From NCBI GenBank assembly GCA_003952965.2, contig CM025849.1:3434226-3498225 (forward strand): DNA of 64,000 nucleotides, written 5' to 3'. Under the pieces are notes generated by a model. That model had not been told where the DNA came from, searched no databases, and saw only the letters and a list, made by a program, of their open reading frames with translations. The stretch comes from Morella rubra (lineage: Eukaryota > Streptophyta > Magnoliopsida > Fagales > Myricaceae). Of this stretch, positions 37,401-50,904 are shown in pieces (position 1 is the first letter of the stretch; every line of letters begins with the position of its first letter). Both the position numbers and the translations under genes were made by a program.

Positions 37401-37989
37401 CCTGTGTTGGAAGTATTAGTTCCTAATTTCCTTTTTGAAAATCAACGTTGTTGTCTCTAATTTTCTTCACGAAAATCTCTTCGCATAATTTTGTGAAAAA
37501 AGTTTAAGAAATAGTATTTTTATATTTAGCAGTAAGATGCCATCCCAAAGTCTGTTGACTTATCTTTTTTATTACCATGAGATCGATATAATAAATTGCA
37601 TAATATGTTGCATAAACATGTAAGTTATATATTGTCGTTATTCTTTAATGTGTTGTGTATAACGAACGAGTACAATAAATGTTGTATTATAAATTATCGT
37701 ATTAATATATTTATCCTAAGCTATATAATGTTAATAATTATTTTATATATTATGATATCCCTCAAAATTTATTATTTTATATAGTAATGCATTTGAACAT
37801 TTTTACTTTAAAGGACCCACTTAATAAAATAGAAAATTAGAGGGAGTATTATGAAAATTGATGCTATTATATGATATAACTTGGTGACTACGTTGTGGTT
37901 GTTGTGTATTTTGTTATCTAGAATAGCTTATTGACATGTATGTTATATTCTATTATACCACTATACATCATAAGATATTATATAGTATA
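37401..37989. other. AT-rich gene-free stretch
   Basis: Very AT-rich; no feature supported. Confidence 0.4.
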
Positions 37990-38650
37990 GATGTATGCCA
38001 TGTTAAATACATTGTAACATAGTATTTGATATATTAGAATCTATTTAACTAATATACGGAGCTCCACCAGATTGAAGCTATTAAGGCATAGTATAGCATG
38101 CCACTCAAGTAGGATATTATGATACGATGATATATGGTATTATATTATGGTCTACGAGTAAATTAAATATTGATTACAATGATAGTCCATAAATCATGTA
38201 TCTTATTGGTTGGTTAGCTTACAAGAAATTATAAAAACATTGAATATGATGCATGTCCTGTTATATATATATTAGAATGTATTTAATTAAAGAGTATATG
38301 ATAGTCTATCATATTGAAGTTATTAAGGTATAGTATAGTACGTCACTCTAGCGTGATATTGTTATAGCATGATCTATCATATTATATTATGGCATATAGT
38401 GTATGGTACCTTTGCAACATATATAGTATATGATATAGGTCTAAAGTGTAAGTCATGGTTGAGAAAAAATAATGATAAATCAAATTTTGGTTACCACACT
38501 TGTCCATAAATCATGTATGATCTTATTGGTTGGTTAGCTTATAGGTGTTAGGTGTTATAACACATTAGAATGTATAGATGTATGCCTCGTTATATATGTA
38601 TTAGAATGTATTTAATTAACAAGTATATGGTACTCCACCATATTAAAGTC
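37990..38650 (+). repeat. Tandem repeat, ~300 bp unit, about 2.3 diverged copies
   Basis: The series 'gatgtatgcc...tattagaat', 'tatttaa', 'tccacca/ctatcat', 'ttgaagctattaaggcatag', then 'tccataaatcatgtat' and 'ttggttggttagctta' occurs at 37990-38235, again at 38250-38550, and its start recurs at 38576-38650. Extremely AT-rich, non-coding. Confidence 0.75.
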
Positions 38651-41601
38651 AGGGGTAATTTCATAGTTCGCTCTCTAACTATGGACAAAAATCAATATTG
38701 TCCCCTTAATTATGAAAATTGCAATTTACGTACTCTAAGTTTTCAAAATTATCAATGTACGCTCTCTGTCCAAATCAGCCGTTAAGTTCTACGAAAAAAT
38801 GTAAGAAATGACCAAAATGCCCTCCAAGACAAATTTTTTTAAAATAAGTAAAAATTCGAAAAATAAATTAAAAATAAATAGATTATTAAAATAGAGTTTC
38901 AATAGATTTATTTAAAAAATATTTCCTTTTTTAAAAATTTTTTATGTTTTAATAAATTTTTAACTTGTATAAAGCTACTCTTTATGTTTTATGAACCGAA
39001 TTTGAGAAAAATAACTAAATTGGGTTCTTGTTTTTAAACTTTCGAAATATAAGAACGTAAACCAAATATTTAAGTAAAATTGTAAAAGCAAAAAAGTCTA
39101 GGGATTGATTTTCAATTTCTCTTTAAAAATTTGATGAAAAGTTAGGTGTACATGTTCTGTTCAAAATTTTCGTACATTCCAATTACAGAAATAAAGAAAA
39201 AAAAAAACATGGAAACAAGTTGTAAGCTGCATAGAGGGTGAGAATTTTAGGGTAAAAAAATTTTCTCCTTTAAGAATTATGTTCCTGAACTTTTATTGTT
39301 GAAAAAAAAATGGCTGTAGTGTACAAAATCGTCAACAATAAATTTCAATAAATGTATGCCTCCTTTTCGGACCTTTTAGAAAAGCGCATCCATGGATGGT
39401 CCTGGTGAGTGGGGGCAGGATTATCAACTTATCATTATACGATATACATGTATCCTTTTATTTTCCCTTTTATTTATTATTTATTTATTTTTCCTCTGAG
39501 CACGTTCGACTGCATATATTCTTGCACGAAAGAAGTGGGAATTCTGGGAAAGTATCTCCAACAAGCGTGCAGCGTAGTTAAGCAGCAACGAGAAAGAAGA
39601 GGGTTAAATCGCAACCAGACTGTCTTTATGTGTCTTTCTCTGCCCGCTGCTGTTTCTGGTCCTGATGCGCCAGAGCCTTCTGCGCTTCTGCCCCCGCTTC
39701 CCTCATATGTATGTGACATGACAGTCCGATTCAGACATTTATTGTTTTTATAAAAAGGTAAGAAAAGTTAAAGGATCCATCTATCTTTTTGACGAGACCC
39801 ACCTCCAGCAAAGAGACACACATACCTCCAAATCACCAACTACATGATTTGACGTTTCAGATTCTGTACGCTTGACTCTTTCCCATCAAACAAACCAGCA
39901 TTGCAGCTCATTTCCATCTCTCTCTCTCTCTCGCTGGGATATCTTTCCCACGGCATTTGGCTCTGCGGTTTGGATTCGCGGAGGCAGCGCAATTGGGTTT
40001 GGTTGCAGGCATCAGAGTCCACTTTCCCATGCATGCTGGGTTATCTAAATCGACTGGCTACAGCCAACTGGCCGCAAGCAGTAGTTGTACCATGCAGCAG
40101 TTCCTCCATATAACACTTTTTCTGTTAAATTTACGGAGCCGGGGGAAGGTGGTCACAAGCAATATCACAGCTTGTGATTAGGTTTTCACCGCGTCAGCAT
40201 GACAGAAGCTAGTGGTTTAGGATACTGTGGGGCATACGGAAATGCAGAAACAAGTTCGCTTAAAGAATGTGTTTCTTATGCAGTACGTCTTGTGGAAGCA
40301 TTAAATTGGTTTATTTGAAAATTTTTGCTACCATGCTTTACCATTTTATAACTCAAAATTATATTATTTGAAAATATTTAAGGCTTTTTAAAATATAGTT
40401 TTGACAATTTTTCATGTTTTATTCATTTTGTCCTCAAATGTAATTTTATGTAATTGGTCCCTACTAGTAAATTTTCAGCTTCGTCCTTAACTTTCAACCA
40501 ATTAACTATAGTTCTTTAAGATAATTCGTATAAAAAAATTTTAAAAAGAAAATATTAATCAAGAAAGTAAATTGTAAAAAAGGAAAGAGAGAGGAAAGAC
40601 GTGCCCTAATTATTATTAAGGATGTTAGTGAATCAATTTTCTTGTTTAACTGCTTGAGCATCTGTCCTTGATCTATTGAAGTAGCTTTAATTACTATTGT
40701 TTTCTTCCAAAGTGAATTAATTAGTCATGATTGAAGTGACTGGAAATGTACAAAGACATTAATTTCTTCATTAGAGAGCGATTGAAGTTTTACAAGTTAA
40801 CCACCTACGATTAGTTGGTGGAGCCTAGGTAATTTTAATCTTTTCAAAAAGCACACATGATGATTTGACAATGTCTGATTGTAGTCAACTTATGGGATAT
40901 CATATCGGTCGGATTCCAAAGAATATTTGTTCGATTTGGCCGTTGCCCAGTTTAGCACCTTATAAAAGTTGTTTTCGTGTATCCCAAGGTCGTGTCGTCT
41001 CTATCGCATGCTTTTCGTACCATCAAATTCGGTGTTTAACTTCTTCCTCATTTGCTTAAGGTCCTTCGCAATACTACAACAACATCATCTTAGCTAGCTA
41101 CTTCTGAACGTGACAGGCAAACCAGCAAGAACTTTATCTCTCTCTCTCTCTCTCTTCTGTGTTTGAGGACAAGGTAGCCTGTCTCTTCCATGATTCAGGA
41201 CTCCATGCAGAGGACAATGGACGTTGTTACCCTTTTCGATCTGGGGCTTAAAGAGAGCCAACTTGTGAATTTCGAGAGAGAGAACTATATATATAGAACT
41301 ATATATATATATATATATATGTTTGTAACCAAAGAGCCGCAAATTATTCCATGAGATATATATATAATGTTCAGTTGGAGATTTGAAGTGCGACAAAATA
41401 AATGCAATCTCAAGAATAGCAGTCATAGCTTCTTAACATGAGTTAGAAAGGGCAAACACACAGAGAGTAACAAGGAGGGAGGAGGAAGGCCTTCCTGTTT
41501 GGTTAAAGAGACTTCACCAACCTCAATTCTTTTTTCATTACTTGCATATATAGAAAATCGAGCTGCAGCCACACACACTCACAGAGGTTACCATCTTCTT
41601 T
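38651..41601. other. Gene-free sequence downstream of the YABBY gene
   Basis: 38645-38830 ('ggggtaatttcatagttcgc' onwards) and 40425-40540 are worded like termini of plant foldback elements. 39480-40150 is less AT-rich and contains TC tracts, but no open frame or known microRNA was recognised. 41127-41155 is a TC tract and 41285-41321 an AT tract. The YABBY 3' untranslated region should begin just left of 41602. Confidence 0.4.
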
Positions 41602-43705
41602 TCAGTAGAATCCATTAGAATTTTGAGTTCCCTGATCTGATCCCGCCAATGTCTGGTCCAATTTTGCTTGCTTGTTACCATCCAGCTTTAGCCCAAAGTG
41701 AATGTGAGGGAAATGTGCCCACTGAAGAATAATAAATCAATTAAGGTCCTTATAATTAGTTAAATGGATTATTTAGTTAGGAGCCTGGAGCAATCGAGCA
41801 TGATCTTTTCATGAATTAAGAAAATAGATGACAATAGTCTAGCAAGAGTAACTACAATAAAGACAAGAAACATATATAGAAGTGCACAATATAGGAGGCA
41901 AAAGTCCATATATTAGAAATAATTGGGCACTACCTTCAATGCATTATATATATCAATTAGGTTTCAAACTTATCCAACATTTTCGACTAAGAATTGTAAG
42001 AGAAATCATGAAAAGCTATTGCCAGAGATATATGAGTCACAAGATCATAGCAGTGTTACTGAATTCATGATTAATCAATATACATATTTATCTGTCTGTG
42101 AACAGAAGTACTCCGAACTCGATTAGAACTTCCATGGAATGTTAAACGTTTATGTAAGTTCTTTAGCAGATTTTCTCAGTAAAAAGTTCCCGAGAATAAA
42201 AAGCAGAATTTATTCGAGTTATGCTAACAAGGTTTCCGAAAGCTACTAACTGGTTCCGTGGGTTCCCTAAGCTAGCTGAATAATGATGCATTATGCATAT
42301 GAGGATTCATCTCTCAAAAGTGTATGTCGACCTATCACTAATGGAAAGTGCATTGAACATATTCTCTATGCAATATTGCATCTAACCTTACCCTTTCAGG
42401 CCTCCTCTAACACCGGAACTGATTTGACTCTTGACCTCACACGTTCTAGGTAAGTAATTTGGATGGGACACCGCGTGCAATTTGGCCAACAAGCAATTTC
42501 GCAGAAGAGGCCAGCTTGTTCCACAGTTGCCGTCATTGTGAAAATGGACAAATTAAGCTAAAATCAGGATTCTGTTTCCTCTAAAAGCGTGTGGATTTAG
42601 CAATTACGACTTTTTTTCATCATCATACTACTTTATTCTTTCGTCTAGTTCTTAAAAGCTATCGAGTTGACATGAGCGATCTCCTAGTGGCTAGCTGGGG
42701 CTACCCTCTAACACAGTATAAGATGGCAATCCAAGAAGTTTCACGAATTGTACAGAATATCATACTAATTCTTAACCAAATTCACATAGTAGGTACATCT
42801 CCTGAAACTTTATGGATAGTTATTGGCATCTTGTATGTTTGATTTTGTTCATCCTCTCAGTTAAGGCTAGAAGACTACACCACTGATCTATCCCTGTACC
42901 ACCTAGGCGCCAAGGCACAAGGCAAGTAGGCAACCTAAAATGCCTAGTACTACTTGTCATCAAAGCAGGTCATAAGTCAGCACAAGAGGTGCTCCAGCTC
43001 CAACTGTAGAAAGACACCAACAATGGAAGTTCAGGGACGTCTTAATGGCATTTCCTCCAATTTCTTATGATCATTAAAGATCATACAAATGTATGTTCTA
43101 TAAATTATGCCCTATGATACTTTTAAACTACTTCCAATTTTGCTAAAGCAATGTAATCACTACTAATATTAACCAAAATATATTGACAAAAAGACCACTG
43201 GGGAGAAAGGAAACTAGCATGCAGCTACCTAAAGTAGGAAATAGGCCTTCGCACAGTAAAAAGGGTTATTTATATTTTCTAGAACAGCAAACAGGCCAAA
43301 AGTAACAAGCGTTGAGATACACATATAATGGCGCCTCTTGTTCACCTTAGTCATGTATGGCTCTAGAACAAAACTGGATATATATATGGCTGGAAACGAA
43401 GGAATAAAGGAAAGCAGAACTGTATAGCCTACCCCATAGATGAGTGAAGTAAGGTTTTGTCAGGTAGTGATCAGTTAATTAGGGTCCATTACATTAATTT
43501 GTTCACAAAGTTTATTGCAACTCACATTTTTGGCTGCTGTGCTAAAAGCTTCCCTGTGGCTGATGTCAGGATTACTGGCCTTAATCCTTTGAATTTCCTC
43601 CCTGCAAAGTACGAAAAACAAACAACAAGCAGACTCAAGATTTACTAGTCTTTCAACTCCAAGACAATCGGACTCCACTCCTTCATTAACCCTAGCTATG
43701 ACAGT

Positions 43706-43736
<31 letters not shown>

Positions 43737-45487
43737 AGGCAGATCAAATTATAGCACTCTATAATCCAAAGGGGACATGACGTACAAGAACTGTTGGACT
43801 TACTTAATAAACCTGTTATATGCTGAAGGAACCCGTTGTCGCTTCTCCGGGGCTGTGATGTACATGAGTAGTACAGTGTAAGAAAATAATTATTCTGATT
43901 TTTACAAGACGCAAAATTATTCCATGAAATCAGAGCCGCAATGATAAGGATATATATTTTCTCAAGTATATATGGAGATCCAGTACTATAACGAACATGT
44001 GCAAATTATTAGCCGTTATAGATTTTTACATCAAACTTCATGATTGCCATGCGTAGGCTCTGCAAATCGACTGGTTATACACGTAATAAAGACTAGGACA
44101 GTGTGCAGTCACCATAAATGCCAACTGGGATCTTTAACATTCTATGTATCTGTTAAGCTATGAGGTGGTCCATTCCTGCTAGTTTTGTGGTCACTTCATA
44201 ATAGTTCCTCCATCATTTATATCGGGTGTGATTGTACTGGTGTTTTCTAACTAAGAGCAGAATATCACACGGTGAAGAACTCAAAAGCTACCCCTACTTT
44301 TTACCCGAGTTGCTAGTTTACACAATTTTTTTGATCCTTTCAAACTTTTGACGTCCTACCAAAGTAAATTTCTTGGGCTCTGCAGCTACGAATTTATGAT
44401 GGGTCAATTTCCCATGTAAGGTCACCATCTGAAAGGGGCCATAATGAGTGGGAAGAAGGGGAAAAAACAAAATCAAATGCTTAAGTTGGCCACTTAGAGA
44501 GGGCCGGTGGCACTCAGAACTCATATTGTGACAAGTGGTGCTCTTGATGATCAACTGGTTCTGCCTGCTTATTTGCTTTTGCCAGTTGGGGTGGAGGTAC
44601 AATTTGTTCAAAGTTTCCATGTTCATATCCTACATTAACTCTAGGCATTCATTTAGACTACTCTAGTATCATCCACATTATAAATATACCAGTTCAGGGT
44701 ATGGGGCAAGGATTTCATCATAAGCATTCAATCCTAAGATGTTATAAAGAAGCATCAAGATTTAAAAAAATAAATTTAAGGGTCTGAATATGGCTTCATT
44801 AATGAGATGAGACAGAGAGCTTAATTCAGCCACTATATTTTTTTTTAAAATCTTCACCTCTCTTTATAACATTTTAGGATGGAATCCAGAGTAGGGTACT
44901 AAACTAGTCTTCCAAGTGCATTTCCATATGTACAGTGCATATATATGCTGCATGCGCAATATTTGCTATAAATGGAGAGAGCGAGAGATCAGAGACTCAC
45001 GACGAATGGGTGGCATTCTAGGTTGTTCATGCTCGACAGTTTCAAATGCAGAAAACTTGTTGCATTTGGAAGATGACCCACAGTCTTCAGAGATTACATG
45101 CTGCTTCTGCTCAAAGAGAACGAACATGATCTATTCAGTAAATAAACCGAAAAAGAAACACAACGCAGATGTTTTGTTTTGGGGGTAAGAAACAAGGAAG
45201 AATTATAACATCACGGAATCGTTCCATTTTTTCTTTTTCTTTTTTTTCTTTTTCCCCAGGGAGCTTTGACTGACATTTTTCAGTATAAATTAAGATGAGA
45301 AACAATAAGACAACATTAAAACTAGAATCACGATCAAGTCAAGCTGTTGAAAAACAATCTATTCCTTGCAATCTTTAGGGAAACAAGTGGCGTTGCTGTG
45401 TTCTAAGAAAACAAAGAATAACTTGCAATTTATTTGCTTCTAAAGCGAGTTAGGAATCCGATTGAATAGAAGTAAAATGTAAAATGG

Positions 45488-45518
<31 letters not shown>

Positions 45519-47957
45519 TGTTGGGAGCAAGAATATTCGGTCATCCATAGGAATGATGACCCAGTAAAAGAGGCCAAAATAATCTGATCAAATATTCACC
45601 TGGGAATCTTGAGGAGGAACTGCTTGAAGGGAAGCTCCCATGTTAACTGACAGCAAATTAGCACAATGTCCGCATCTAACCGTCACAATGGTGAATAAAC
45701 TGCTGCATGGAACACTAACCTGCCAAAACACATTTGAAACACAAAACAGACATTATCAACTTGCAATCAATCTTTAAGGTAGACATGTTTGGAACTTTTG
45801 TTAGTTACCCGTTAACTCCTTAAGGCAGCTCTCACATACACAAAATCAACTCGATGGTACCCGAATTGTTTAAGTGGAAGTACTAAAGCATTACTCCGTA
45901 TTCATTTGAACCCCATCCTCTACCCAAGAGTATTTAATCTAGAAATCAAGAAACTGGAATCCGCAGTCTCATATTGACTACATATAAGTTCCCACGTCGT
46001 GTAGCTGTAGCCTTCTTACAGTTATATGCAAAAAACTCATGCTGCCCCGGATCTAGCTAAAATAAATCTAGCTATATGCTCAAGAAAATCTGGAAAGAAT
46101 TCATTGACATTACGGCCGGTTATCTTAGCTAGAAAGGGAGCAATATAAGGAGGAGAAAGAGGAAGATGATCAGGAAGAATGGGAAAATGTCCGAGATTGA
46201 GAAAGAAGAGAAGAAGTTGAGGAGGAGGAGGAGGAGGTTGAGGGACTGATGCCTAAATATCATTCAACCGGGTCATACATGATCTCTTTCGTTTAACGGA
46301 CTTCCTTTCTGGGCAAGAAAAATGTGTTGAATCACTGTGTTGAGAGAAACCACATCTTATAGCAGCAACCCCGGAAGCTCACATGGGTAATAACTATATG
46401 GGCTTCTCGCCTTTATTTAAAGACTGTCTCTCTCTTGCAATATCTCTTAGCTTTTCGGGGCGCCTCCTGACTTTTCTGCCCGCTGACACCCGCAACCAAG
46501 ATTATGAAAGATACAAAATACGATCAGAGAGAGAGAGGAAGATGAAAACGACGTGACTGAAACGGAAACCATAAAGGTTATGACCACCATTAACCCCATC
46601 ATCGTGAAGCAGACTATTTTACTGCTGTAATAGCAATGTTCAATATGATAGTTCTCTTTACTTTCTTTTGTTATTCTTCAGAAAAGAAATGTACAGGAGA
46701 GAGATGAACAGCTAATGGCTTTCAAAAGGGCTTAAAAGAGGCATCTTATGATGAAAGAAAAAAGCATTTGCTATGGCAATAATTTTCTTTGGAATCACTC
46801 CCGCCACAAATTCTTGTAGAAAGAAAAGATAACTCTCACTTTGTACGAGAAGGATACATGATGAACATGAAACTTTGCAAGCATCGGATCGTGTTTGTGA
46901 TCTTAAAATGCTTCACTGCCATCGTGGTTGGGAACAGAAGCACCACCTCCAGAAGAGTAAGCCACAGAGAGAGAGAGAGAGGGGGAGGAAGTTGTGCATC
47001 ATGAGACTTAACAGTGATAAAAGATGATTATTTACTGTCATTGAACAGTATTGACTAACATTTAGTGTAGAGTAACATGAAGCTGTGCAAGGTTCTGCAA
47101 AGCCAGTTCTTTGAGAGAAAGCTGCGTCTTGACTTGTACCTTGACTCTGAAATTGGGAAGAACCCTAAGATATACCTAGCTCCTAAGTGAATATGTACCT
47201 ACCTCTAGCTAGCTGTAAACCTAGTTATAGCCTTAAAACGCTTTAAATATGGACGGCATAGGGATTGCTTTCTTTATCTGTCAGCAATCTGTTGTCACTG
47301 TGGAAATTGTTTCTTACCGAACTTCTTTTGCTGTGGTTTCGAAGATCATCAAGACTTCCATAACCACCGGTACCGTAATTCCTTTAACTACGTCTGGGGG
47401 CTTAGCAGCCCCAACATCCAAACAAGTCTCACCGGACATAAATTTCTCCTTCTTCCAAATGGAATCTAGATGCATGTGTGGGTGGAGTCTTTGAGCCAAA
47501 ACCCAGTTGAACTTGTCCATAAAATATATATAGCACACGAGATAAGAACCTTTGATCAATTCCAAGTAAGAACAAGAACCCCATGATTAATGGTTCCAAT
47601 TTTGATGGATATTTTACTGAAAATGGGCTGGTTATAAATTTGCATACAATGTAATCCTACAAACCTCATCTTTTGTTTGAATTCATGGGAATTCTTCAAT
47701 TAGACTTTTATCGCTACCTAGCTAGCTAAAAGAAAAGTTTGTTTTGAGAAAATCACAATTATAGAAACAATCTGACAGCCCGGATATTGGTCGATTTAGC
47801 TGTGGAAAGACACGGCACAAAGAGAGCCTTAGAAGGATAAGAAAGAAGAAAGAATACAATAAAGAAGAAATTGAGGGTTTACCGCTAGTATGGTGTTGCA
47901 GAAGTTGCAGTGAACATAACAGACACGTTCGGATGCCATCATCATGTCCAGTGACAT
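41602..47957 (-). CDS. YAB2: YABBY2-like transcription factor, six coding exons, 181 aa (complete copy)
   Basis: Coding exons, minus strand: 47957-47883, 45719-45600, 45106-45001, 43852-43804, 43601-43526 and 41721-41602 (stop TGA at 41604-41602). Every junction has GT...AG and phases join cleanly. The protein starts [20 protein letters not shown] and carries a C2C2 zinc finger (C17-x2-C20 and C41-x2-C44). A variable linker ([20 protein letters not shown], from residue 66) leads to the HMG-like YABBY domain: [20 protein letters not shown] (101-120), [19 protein letters not shown] and [18 protein letters not shown]. It ends [16 protein letters not shown] proteins are plant-specific nuclear regulators of abaxial identity and lamina growth; YAB2 members also affect carpel and fruit form (tomato FASCIATED locus). 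ERVCYVHC and AVSVP fit YAB2 better than YAB1/FIL or CRC. Intron 1 is long (2.2 kb), intron 3 hosts a MITE and intron 2 a G29 run. Exon 1 and the 5' flank are repeated in inverted orientation at 63.7 kb. Confidence 0.95.
43711..43736. repeat. (GA)13 microsatellite in YABBY intron 4
   Basis: Pure GA tract between exons 4 (43804) and 5 (43601) of the YABBY gene. Confidence 0.9.
44726..44887. mobile_element. Foldback MITE, copy 2, in YABBY intron 3
   Basis: Left end 'attcaatcctaagatgttat' + 'aaagaagc', right end 'cctctctttataacatttta' + 'ggatggaatcc' are imperfect inverted repeats. The interior 'aaaaaaataaatttaa' and 'atgagatgagacagagag' match the element at 27472-27640. It lies wholly within the intron between exons 3 and 4. 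Confidence 0.72.
45490..45518. repeat. G29 homopolymer in YABBY intron 2
   Basis: An uninterrupted run of 29 G on the plus strand (C on the gene's sense strand) between exons 2 and 3. Homopolymers this long are rare in plant introns, can form G-quadruplex or triplex DNA and are prone to sequencing length error. Confidence 0.9.
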
Positions 47958-49022
47958 TTTGTTAAAGCTGAGCTTATGAAAGCTATAACGGGATCAAGGA
48001 GAATTCTTTTTGCACAAAGAAAGGTGATCAACAAGCTGCTGGAGACTTTGATCAAGAACACGGAAAGGGTACAAAGACAAAATGGAAAATGCTCAACTTG
48101 TTGAGTGAGAGAGAGAGAGAGAGAAAAGAGGGTACAAAAATCTCAAAGGTGAGGATATGACTAGTCTGGTCGGGAAAGACCAGTGAAGTGGGACTGCTGG
48201 AGTGGGGGTAGTGGTTTTTGTATTGTAAATAAAAGGTGGTTTTATGGGAAAGGTGGGTTATGGATTTATGGAGAGAGAAAGAGAGAGAGAGAGAGAGACA
48301 GAGGGGGCGGGGGGAAGGGGTGTGGGGTTATGTGTGTTATGATTGAGAGAATGAGTGGGTGGGAGTGACCCATCTGATCTAACCATCCTGGCTTTCTGTA
48401 GCGGACGAGGGGGGCGAGATATTAATGCCTTCGAATGTTTAGGGCTGTGAGAGTAACTTATTTTAGGTATCAGACAACTCTATAGGGCTGAGAGACTTGC
48501 TTAGAATTCGTGCCATCTATCTCTTGTCGTTCAATTAGGGACGAAAGTTATACCTAATTTAGCTTTGTATTCTTCTTTTATTACTCAACGTTTTTCGAAC
48601 TTTTCTTTTGGACACCCTTATGCTTTTTATTTTTTTACCAAACAAATCCAGGCTCGGCCCATTTTTAGAGTTTAGTCCACGAAAAGCCCATAAAGTCAAA
48701 CATAAAACTTGCCCAGGAATGTAATTCTTTATATATATATATACACACACACTGCAGACGTGTTTATAGACTGGAAAATAATTTTTGTGCATTTTGAGAT
48801 AAATTAAATACCATGTGAATTTAGAGATGAAAGCTTTGACTATATATAATGGGTAATGATCAAGTTAAAGTTGGTAAATAAAACTTAGAGAAAGTTAGGC
48901 TATATTTCATTTGTGTTTTTGAAAATGTCTCGGCTTTTAAACAAAATTTTCATCCAAATAAATATATAACCTTAAATTATTTTTGTAATTTTCGTTAAAA
49001 TTTTTCATCTCATCATTGGTCT
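47958..49022 (-). promoter_or_regulatory. 5' leader and promoter region of the left YABBY2 copy
   Basis: Sequence directly upstream of the ATG at 47957. It has a (GA)9 tract at 48107-48124 and a second GA-rich tract at about 48270-48300, which read as TC tracts on the sense strand, common in plant leaders. The mirrored copy lies at 62672-63745. No unambiguous TATA box was assigned. The tract at 48107 is two units shorter than its partner in the right arm. Confidence 0.6.
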
Positions 49023-49023
49023 C

Positions 49024-49411
49024 GGGGAAAAATACATTTTTCGCTCCTCCACTATTAAGGTTCTGACATGTTGTACTATCTCAAACTATCAATTTCGTTA
49101 TATTTCACTCATCGATTACCAATCGTTTACGTTTTGCATCTTTATCAATTAATTTAGACGGAAATTGTTAATTTTTGTTCAGTGAAATGACAGCTTTTCC
49201 CCCATACAAAACATAATGATTTAAAAAAAATTTGAGGCTAAAATCGTCATGTCACTGAACCACAACAACAATTTCCACCCAAATTAACGGATAAGGGTGC
49301 AAAGTGTAAACAGTTAATAATTGAGGGGTAAAATACAATAAAATTAATAGTTTATGGTACAAAACGTCAGATTTTCAATAGTCGGTGGCTATAAAGTGTA
49401 TTTAACCCTCT
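49024..49411. mobile_element. Foldback MITE A, left-arm copy
   Basis: The left end 'ggggaaaaatacatttttcg' and right end 'ggctataaagtgtatttaac' + 'cctc' are imperfect inverted repeats. The pairing extends inward about 180 bp ('ccactattaaggttctgac' opposite 'gtcagattttcaatagtcgg'). Non-coding; mirrored at 62285-62671. Confidence 0.7.
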
Positions 49412-50636
49412 TCAGTCTTGTCTTCCATGTCTAAAAAAAGACAAAAACTAAAGCAACTTCACTAAATCACCTTAGCATTTCAAAACTTTTTTCTCAAACA
49501 TTTTTCATGCTTTTCATAATCTCAAAGAGAATATATTTTAAATATTTCTTATTAAATATATTTATATGGGTCCACTAATTTTACTAAAACCTAAAAAAAA
49601 TACAACTTCAATTTCTTTTTCTAACATTACTTTTTAAACAAAACATTAAAAAAAAAAAAAAATTTCTGATCTACGTGTAGGGTTACACGCGGGTTACACC
49701 TTCAAGCTATCACTCCTTTTATAATATGCACCCTAGCTTCAACCTAAAATTACCTTTTCCATTTGCAAGATATATGTGTTAAGAGTTACTGTTAAGATTA
49801 ATTGAAAGTAGGTCACGTGTTTCGACAGATTTTGAACTCAAGACCTTGTTAAGTTTCCGCGCGTACAATATTATGTGATGAAAAATGTTGATGCATGGAG
49901 GATAATTGCTTATATTTATCTACACCTACGTGGTAATCGCAAAAATCAAACAAAATAAAATAAAAAATTTAAAAATGAAAACTAGAAAAACAAACAATAA
50001 AAAAAAAAATCACAAACAAAAAGATAATATTTCAAAAAAAAATGCAGAAGACAAATTAATTGAGAGTTAAAACTCTGAAATTGTTATGCTTTCTTTCTAA
50101 GTTGTACTTTTTTTTTGTCTTAATTTTTTTTTCAATTTTTGTTCTTAGTTCTGTTGATTTATTTTTATTTTTTTTTGGTGCTTTGTTTTTATTTCCCAAT
50201 TTACTTGGTAGATTTTATAGTTTTTATGAGTTTTATTTTATTTTTTATTTGTTCAGTTTTTATTATTTTATACTTGAAAGGTACTTGTTTAATTTATAAA
50301 CGTCAACCACTTCCACCTCCATGTCAGTATTCTTCGCCACATATTGGACTGAAAATTTAACCGAGTCTTGGATTCAAATACCAAAAAAATTGGGTGAGCT
50401 AAAAAATGAGGGATTTGATCCTCATGCTCTTTAGCACAATTATTGTAACAACCCGAACTCCGATTCCACCTATAATGTCCGAGTTCAGATACTCCGCTCC
50501 GAACCTCAAATTAAGCAGACGCTTTAAAAGGATCAATATATACTGTAATGGATTCATACTTATTTATAATATTGTGCCTTGTCAGCTGTTTACTTTGAGA
50601 TTTCGGGTGTTAAATGGTATCTAAGACGTTGTAGTT

Positions 50637-50904
50637 AGGGATAAATACATTTTTCACCTATCAACTACCAGATTTTTGACATATTACACCTTAAACTACC
50701 AGTTTTGAGACATTACACAATTTAACTACTAATGTTACACTTTGTACCGTCTATCTTACGAAAATAACCCCCGTGAACTTAATGAATTAATAGCAATATT
50801 TCAATATATGAAAAGTGGGTCAAGGGCATTATCGTCATTTTAGTCTAAAATTTTGCAATGTGTTAAACCATTGATATTGATAGGTGAAAAATGTATTTAT
50901 CCCT
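50637..50904. mobile_element. Foldback MITE B, left-arm copy
   Basis: Ends 'agggataaatacatttttca' + 'cctatcaa' and 'ttgataggtgaaaaatgtat' + 'ttatccct' form a near-perfect 28-bp terminal inverted repeat. The interior 'ctaccagtttt' and 'gtgggtcaagggcattatcg' is non-coding. Mirrored at 60791-61063. Confidence 0.78.

Noticed and set aside
39409..39753. 114-aa frame (and its antisense partner 39477-39719)
   Set aside because: Overlapping frames on both strands in a less AT-rich patch; composition and lack of motif suggest chance.
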